Program-made: the position numbers and the translations under genes
NCBI GenBank assembly: GCA_003255025.1
Contig: QANY01005064.1
Coordinates: 496,001 to 560,000 of the forward strand
From: Datisca glomerata
Lineage: Eukaryota > Streptophyta > Magnoliopsida > Cucurbitales > Datiscaceae
Direction: 5' to 3'
Length of the DNA stretch: 64,000 bases
Notes under the pieces: model-generated
Seen by the model: only the letters and a program-made list of their open reading frames with translations
What the model was told of the DNA's origin: nothing
The model's database searches: none
In this document: piece by piece, positions 57,399 through 64,000 of the stretch
Layout: every line of letters begins with the position of its first letter
Position numbering within the stretch: position 1 is the stretch's first letter

Positions 57399-60300
57399 TA
57401 GTTAATTCGGGGACGGCAAAAATACAGAGTATTATTCGGCATGTATAATTCGAGAATTTAACGGTTAAACATTCGGCTAAAATTCGGTCAATAATACATG
57501 ATACGTAAAAATTCAAATACGGGTTTTAAACGAGTATTATACATTTTCTTTTCAAAAATTCGGTACTAAAAATACGACTTTAAAATTTATAAATAAATAT
57601 TAATATAACAATATATTATAAATATGACCAAAAATATCATTCTACAAATTTCTTAAATATTTTCATAAACCAAAATATATTGATCAATTAATAGTATTCT
57701 ATTCAACCAAAATATAAAAACTATCAAATAATGGGATCGCTGGGTGGTAAAATTTCATCAAAATAAGATTCGTTTTGGGTACGAAATAGCTCAGACCAGT
57801 TGCACAAACGCATGTCATCTAAAGCAAATGGTTCTTCTTCAAAAAAACATCCTGGTTTTTCTTCAAATCCTTTTTCAACAAATGGATTGATCTTAGAAAG
57901 ATCAATAGACGTCATATCCAGCACTTCATAATCCTTATACATTACCATCATCAAAGAGTTCATTCTCAAATACACCAAATCATCCAACATTGTCAGTGCC
58001 AATCTATTTCTCTTTTTTGTTTGGGCTGCTTCTCATGCACTCTAATTTCTTTCACAAGCTGACGAGCTACACGATTGACTCAAAATTCTAATTGCAATTT
58101 TTTGCAATACAGGGAATATTGAACCATTAAGCTGTCACCAAATACCTATAAATACAACTATTTACATTAGGAATGAAATCAACATAAAACATATGAAAAT
58201 CTAATTCAAAATGAAGAAACACTTACGAGGATGACTAGTGTTTATCATAGCAGTGGTTGTACAATTGAACAAGGGCGGAAACGTTAAACGATATTTAACT
58301 AGTTCAGTTACCAGCTGATCTCTTTCATCTAAAGAACCCAACCGTTGAACAAGATATTCGACCCCTTCTCTAATATCAATGTTGTCTTCTTTGTACTTCT
58401 CACTAACCATATAAGTTGGATTAAGAACTGTAGCAGTAGCATGTACCTCATGGAGAATGTTCTTCTCTCTTCTCTGCTCAAATATTTTCATCATAAGAGA
58501 ATAACGAGATGGATCTTTTACACAATATTGATCAACGCTTCTCGTGCCCTCTCCATAGCATCATATAAATATCCCGTTGTAGATCCATCACCATCTACTA
58601 ATCGAAGAACTCTCACCAGAAGCTCAACAACATTCACATTATCTTTCACATCTACCCAAAAAGACTCATTCTGAATTATTGAAGTCACTAACTTAGCCTG
58701 TGCAGTCTTAGTAAAAGTCAAACCCCTCCATTCAGAAGAAGCAACCAAAATTCTCAAATTGTTTTCACGATCAAATATTGATTGAAGCATCAACAAGTTC
58801 GAAGCAAATCTAGTCTTACACGAAAATTTTAACTCCATGTCATCTGTATATTTCCTCATCAATTACAATACCATATGATACTTATACATGTAATCTACTA
58901 TTTTTTTTGCATCTTCAATCACACTTTTCGCTCATTCAATTTGATTATAATGATATTTCAATAATAAATTAATACCATGAGCTGCACATTTAGTCCTGTA
59001 TAATCGAGGATATTTTTCCATCAGCATGCAACTAGCAGACTCATAATTTGAAGCATTATTAGTAACTATTTGCACAACATGTTCAGGGCCAATTTCATCG
59101 ATGACGGAAGAAAGAATGTTATAAAGATACTCACCAGTCAATCTCTCATGTGAACATTCAAACGATTTCAAAAAAAAATAGCACCTAACGGTGAGCTAGC
59201 GATAACATTAACCCATGACCGCCTTCTTATGTCTGTCCAAGAATCTGACATAATAGTACAACCTGTACTAGTCCATGATTGTTTTACACATGCAACATAA
59301 GTGTCAACATATGTTCTTGCCTCAGGTACTAACTTAGTATGAAGCGTTGAATAACTAGGTACAGTATAACCACAACCAAAATCACCTAAAGCTTTACTCA
59401 TGTCAAGAAATGACTTGAACTGAATAATATTAAACGCTATGTTGTTCATGATGAAAAACTGAGCAATTTTTTGTCAACATTGCTCTTCTCTTTGTTAGTG
59501 GAGAATTCTGGGATTATGGTTTGAGTATGATTAGATAGACCCAAAGAGCAAGCGTTCGATCCTTCATTACTTTCATTAACTGAAACATTTTTTCTTTTCT
59601 GACTAGAACTAGAACTTAAATCTCTAATCAAAAAATATGCTTCAACTTGAACCTCCTCCGGTACTTTACTACATATATCAATATCACGACCACTAATTCC
59701 AGATAAATGAGACTTTACTCTAGAAATTCCTCCAGCAAAATCTCTCTCACAAAATTTTCACTTGAAACGATTATTTGATTGTTCAACGTAATCCCAAAAC
59801 GTATCTTTTTTCCTCACCATGATAATCAAAATTCAGAAAATCTGAAATAGAATCAATAAAACCTATAAACAGGACATAATTTGAATTAACATAAACTAAA
59901 TTCAGAAAATCTGAATTAACAGCACAAGTCCAATTCAGTTCAGAGAAGTTCTGAATTAACAGCACAAGTCCAATTCAATCCAATTCAGTTTAATTTTCTA
60001 CAATCAAATTCAATTCAGAGAAGTCCAACCAGAATAGAATTCACCTATCATCTTAAAACCTTCGTGAAAAAAAAACAGAATCAGTTAGGGAGGTCTTACT
60101 TGCAAGAAGAAATTACTATAACTAATTCTATCCAAGACCAAGACTATAAGATGTTATACATCAGAGACTGAATTATAATTTCTACAATCCAAACAATGGA
60201 AAAAAATTTACGCTTCAACAATGGAGAATCAGACATAGATAATTACAGATAAAGGAGTAGAATGAATAAATTACCTATAAACATAGCAGACCAGAGATCA

Positions 60301-60815
60301 GAGATTCAGAGAGCGAGGCTTCAACAATGGAGAATCACGAAGAACTGAAGAACTTACCAGACCAAAGAGCGAGGCTTCAACAATGGAGAATCATGATTCA
60401 CAAAAAATTAGAGCTTAAAATCAAATAAGAGAACAGACCAGAGATTAGAGATGAAGCAATTTGGGGATTACGGTTTTCTGAATCTTAATTCTGAAGAGAC
60501 TAGAGATCACGAAGAACTTACCAGACCAAAGAGAGGATAGAAATCGTGAAGAACAAAAGAGAGAGGCTTCAACAATGGAGAAGAGAGAGATCGATAAAGG
60601 ATGGAAATCGCTGATCGAGATAGTAGGAGTGCAAGAGTCCTAAAAATGCGAAGAATGGGGATTTTGTCCATTTTAGTCGCGCGTTTAATACAGGATCCAT
60701 ATTAAACACGTATTATACAATTGAAGCCAAAAAAAATTATTCTGTATTTTTCAGTAAAGACGGAAACGGCCAAAAAATAGAAAACGCCAAAAATACGCGT
60801 ATTAACTAACTAGGA
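57399..60815 (-). mobile_element. hAT transposon with broken transposase
   Basis: The sequence TCCACCCCA occurs at 57390-57398 and 60816-60824, fitting an 8-bp (or 9-bp) target duplication. The ends are similar in inverted orientation (TAGTTAATTCGG against TAGTTAGTTAATACG on the opposite strand) and have subterminal ATACG/TTCGG-type repeats. The minus strand encodes a BED/DUF659/hAT-type transposase in pieces (59800-57724). Length 3.4 kb is normal for an autonomous hAT, but the gene is dead. Confidence 0.85.
57724..59810 (-). pseudogene. hAT transposase pseudogene (BED, DUF659, dimerisation domain)
   Basis: From right to left: a BED-type zinc finger (59810-59640), in which a TGA at 59758-59760 takes the place of the first zinc-binding Cys before KFC; a Ser-rich linker; DUF659 (59449-59168, with SWTSTGCTIMSDSWTD); the RNase-H-fold part (59171-58932, with VTNNASNYESA, and 58862-58518 with KTRFASNLLMLQSIF); and C-terminal parts at 58494-58201 and 58002-57724. 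The pieces are separated by stops and shifts. Transposase would cut and join the element ends. The domain order matches plant hAT proteins of the DUF659 group. Confidence 0.82.
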
Positions 60816-60891
60816 TCCACCCCACGACTGAAGTACTCATGCCAAGCATCATGTCTTTATCATGGAGAATGTCTACACAAGATAGTTGAGG

Positions 60892-61084
60892 TTTAAAAGC
60901 TAGAATTATTGAGCAAGAAATACAGTTGGCCAAAGTCCCAGAGCTAGGAACAAGTCAAGTGTCCGAGCTGGATGAACAACTTGAAAATTTGTCAGATTTA
61001 GAAGTACAATGGGTAAAAGTTCTAATCTTGAAAAGTCAAGTAGCTGATCTGATAAAGTTTATGAATGAATGTTGTAAAGTCTAA
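60892..61084 (+). pseudogene. C-terminal coiled-coil fragment of unrecognised protein
   Basis: A frame of about 63 codons, without its own start, ends at TAA 61082-61084. It is rich in Gln, Leu, Glu and Ser with heptad-like spacing (SELDEQLENLSDLEVQW) and ends KFMNECCKV. A 3' UTR-like stretch follows. It lies just right of the hAT element and may be the 3' end of a gene split by it. Confidence 0.35.
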
Positions 61085-61123
61085 AGATGATCATTGAACT
61101 TTGTAATGTAGCATTTATAAATA

Positions 61124-61155
61124 CTAGTTTTTAAGACGTGTGTTGCACGGGAATA
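61124..61155 (-). mobile_element. Possible Helitron 3' terminus
   Basis: The minus strand reads CCCGTGCAACACACG, a short hairpin, then TCTTAAAAA and CTAG followed by T. A GC hairpin about 10 bases before a terminal CTRR, with insertion before T, is the Helitron 3' signature. No helicase or 5' end was found, so the extent is unknown. Confidence 0.4.
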
Positions 61156-62389
61156 TAAGTTTTATAAGTATCATTACCATATATAAACTTATTTTTTATT
61201 CATATATGCGTTTTCATTGTGAGCTTAATTTAAAAAATGTATATGAATTTTGTCTAATATGTAAATTAATGCATTTTACTCAAATTTATTTATAAATTAT
61301 TTTTCTCTTTCGTCAAAAAAATTTTAGGAATTTTTTTCTTTCATTCGCTATGCATCATTGTTATATTATTTGTTATATTATTGCAATTAATCATAATTTC
61401 TACTATAAAATGTAATGTAAAAAGATTAATTAAGTATCTAACTTGAAATAAAAAATTCCATTAATTAATCAATTAAAAACTTAATTACTATGATGTCATT
61501 TATTATTGAGTTAGAGATAATTTAGAAACTTAATAGTAATATGAGGATAAAGTTGTACAAAAATAGTTTTACTCACTCTTATTTGTAGTAAGATAATAAG
61601 ATAAATAGTTATACATATAGAGTGTTTTTATTCTTTGATCAATAAAATTTTCTTTTTTTACTGACAATTAGTCCTTTAAGATTTATGCATAAAATGACAA
61701 TAAAGATATATTAACTAAAGAATTATTGAGTTAATTTGGGACATATATACGCTTATAGTTAGTCTTTTAAGATTGTAAATTAAAAATAAGAAGAAAACTT
61801 CTTCAAAGATTATAATTTAAACAAATAGTTCAAAAACTTTTCATATGAACAATTGGGATAATAAATACAAAATAGTTAAAAAAAATTCATGTTCCCGGTA
61901 TCATAATTATTACAACGTGATTAACTTAATAATTTTTAACAAAAAAATTTACTATTGATTTAAAAAAAATCGTTATACAAATCAAAGATTTCGAATTTTA
62001 TCTTGACGAAATTCATTTCTTACTTCATAATATTATAAAACTATTTAGTTTTACTAACAATTTGAAAACCAATTGTTATTAAATAGAAAATATAATTTCA
62101 TATATGAATCAAATGAAAAACAGAAGTGAAATACCCAATATTTTTAGCTAGCTACTTTTAGAAATTGATATTTCCAGTGAATGTCGAATTAAACTTATTC
62201 GTTGTCATTCCATAAAACAAGTTATAGATTAAATTCTGTAGTAAAGTTTAAACCCTTATTTATATTATATTTGTAATGTTAAAGAGTCTAATTTGCCATT
62301 TATAATTGCATTAATATAAAGTTATTGATCGTTTAAAGATTTACCTTTTGGAAGTCGTGCTATAATTCTATGCAATTAACGTTTACAAA
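61156..62389. other. AT-rich spacer, no gene seen
   Basis: Very AT-rich DNA with only short frames. May be the body of a non-autonomous Helitron if the terminus at 61124-61155 is real. Confidence 0.4.
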
Positions 62390-63109
62390 AGTTGTTACTA
62401 ATTTTGTTGTAACGAAACGACATAAACAATAAACAAAATAATATTTTTAATGTGATTCAGTTAATTTGTCTACGTCGAAATATATCTTTATCATCACATT
62501 ACACACTCAATATTGAGATTCACCTAACTAACTTTAATTAAACCCAAATATAAGCTCAACACACACAATAATACCTTGAAAAACATAAGTACTTAGATAA
62601 AAGTCATTATTTCTCTATCAGACTACATGCAACCCACTAGCTGGGAAGCTGTCTTCCGAAGTTAGTAGCCTCTCAATATCATGGAGTTTCCCTTCTTGGG
62701 ATAGAAGTCTCTCTCACATCTTATGATAACCCTCTATCTCTTAGGACAGAGTCTCATCATCATGAGATACTTCCTTTAGAGCATGGTCACCTCTCACCCT
62801 CTGTCGAAATAGAACCTCTGAACCTTAAACTAAAATCACTTATTTATAGGCACACCAACAAATTCTAGCTTTTATTCAAAATAGGATTCTCATTCAATAC
62901 CATATCACATAATATATTTCCTGAAAATCCTTATTAATAGAAAACTTGCTCACCAAAGAATTTATGCTACCAAATTTTAACAAATTGTCTACAAATTCTG
63001 AATCTACGTATATAAATGATTGTGTCGAAAATAGGCGGTTAAGATTTGTCCTAAAAAGACAAAAATAAAATAAAAAAGTAAAAGAAAAATTGTCAAGCAT
63101 CTTTTTCAC
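62390..63109 (-). repeat. LTR-like sequence on the minus strand, unassigned
   Basis: A TATA box on the minus strand (CTATAAATA, 62849-62841) is followed by a leader-like, T/C-biased stretch without frames. This resembles the promoter half of a retrotransposon LTR. No partner LTR is in the window. Confidence 0.35.
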
Positions 63110-64000
63110 TTAAGAGTTTGTGCCGAGTTGATCTTAGTCGTTTATGAGTTGAAAATAAAAGTGAGTAGTAGAACGATAAGTGCGACCGTTCTTCGGACGT
63201 TGATCAATCTCTCACAGACCGCTCCGTCATTGTCTAATTTTTTATTGTTTGATCACACTCGAAATTATGTATCTACTTATCATATTTTTGCCCCTGCTTG
63301 GTAGTTCCGTGGCAGGTTTTTTCGGACATTTTCTAGGATCAGAAGGAACCGCTATAATCACCACTACATGCATTTCATTCTTTTCGTTCTTCTCTTTTCT
63401 TGCTTTTTATGAAGTCGCACTAGCCTTCCCCAGAAGAAGAGATTAGTACTGGAAGGTGAAGATGAAGGAAGGGATGAAACAAAGTAAAAACCATTAATTG
63501 GGTTGGTTATATACTCTTATGTGTGTTCCTTCTTCAAACCTTTTGGTATGTATTGCCCCTAACTATAGATTAGATCCACTGGACGAGAAACTCAATTCTG
63601 CATTCCTGCTGAGTCGTCAGACTTATCCACCAAGGGATTCCTGGAATTCTGTGGATTGCGTTGGAGGAAATCTACAAAAGCTAGGCAGATAGATGGACTC
63701 CTTCCCCGCTGCTAAGGGAGAGCAAGAAACAAAATCAAATGATTGTTTTTAATCAGCACCCTCCTTTTGGGTATGCTGGTACTAAGAGTCCTCTGACTAC
63801 GAACCAGAAGACATCATATGGTTGGGTCTTGCCGGTATCAACAACAAGAAAAAAACAGTGGTGTAAAAAAATGGCAAATAGATGTTGATTGGCCAAACAA
63901 AATTCACTGTCGGGTAATCCCAAAGATCACATTGCCACAAAATGAACGCATGGGGACAACAACGCTTACTAAATTAGTTAAATGTATGCAAAGACCAAGA
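63110..64000 (+). other. DNA of mitochondrial type (nuclear insertion or misjoined contig)
   Basis: From about 63110 the base composition changes to a more balanced one. The sequence holds the upstream region and start of mitochondrial nad5, then about 570 bp that looks like mitochondrial non-coding DNA but that I cannot name. Mitochondrial insertions are common in plant nuclear genomes. The right border is outside the window, and an assembly join cannot be ruled out. Confidence 0.65.
63267..63425 (+). pseudogene. nad5: Mitochondrial nad5 exon 1, 5' fragment
   Basis: An ATG at 63267 starts [20 protein letters not shown], then FLGSEGTAI, the N-terminal membrane segment of NADH dehydrogenase subunit 5, a proton-pumping subunit of respiratory complex I. 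The match stops after FYEVAL near 63422, and the frame ends at 63446 with unrelated residues. The first nad5 exon in plants is longer (about 230 bp as I recall), so this copy breaks inside it. An upstream in-frame ATG at 63249 exists, but family proteins start at MYLL. Not functional in the nucleus. Confidence 0.85.

Noticed and set aside
63498..63692. Plus-strand frame of 64 codons after the nad5 fragment
   Set aside because: No similarity to a mitochondrial protein that I can recognise, and the codon usage shows no coding sign.

Overview
This is a repeat-rich piece of a plant nuclear genome, almost certainly a eudicot. It is AT-rich, has spliced exon remnants with GT-AG borders, and is packed with nested plant transposable elements, an integrated pararetrovirus and, at the right edge, DNA of mitochondrial type. 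The family of plant cannot be fixed from the sequence. No gene in the window looks like an intact ordinary host gene. The longest intact reading frame (711 codons, 1475-3610, minus) belongs to a retrotransposon. An assembly gap of 552 N lies at 4795-5346 and a single N at 24870.

Left part: 1-6087 is the 5' half of a Ty3/gypsy element of the Tat/Ogre type on the minus strand (LTR, primer-binding site, extra ORF1, gag, then the window edge). 6420-14390 is a decayed caulimovirid-like endogenous pararetrovirus on the plus strand, with rearranged intergenic sequence at both ends. 16181-18050 is a foldback element with a perfect 9-bp target duplication, whose body consists of dozens of short palindromes. 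19740-23395 is a second, decayed Tat-like element. 25150-35400 is an old, broken relative of the first Tat/Ogre element in the opposite orientation. It shows the rest of that design: ORF1, gag, protease, G-patch, RT, RNase H, archaeal-type RNase H and integrase.

Middle: 35560-36830 is a Ty1/copia RT remnant. 37200-39300 holds spliced exons of an unrecognised host gene with one premature stop, abutted by a minus-strand copia fragment (39300-42900). 45100-46985 is a deletion derivative of a copia element with both LTRs and a 5-bp target duplication.

Right part: 46989-57190 is a minus-strand copia element split by later insertions. A LINE 3' fragment lies in it, and a 3.6-kb CACTA transposon lies inside the zinc-finger coding part of that LINE. 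The CACTA element carries a fragment of the host gene DEK1 (phytocalpain). 57399-60815 is a hAT transposon with a broken DUF659-type transposase. From about 63110 to the right edge the sequence looks mitochondrial and starts nad5, which breaks off after about 53 codons.

The elements do not form a pathway. The window is a record of layered insertions, with a relative order readable from the nesting. Recurrent G-to-A changes on the sense strand at catalytic or metal-binding codons suggest loss of function by deamination of methylated cytosine.
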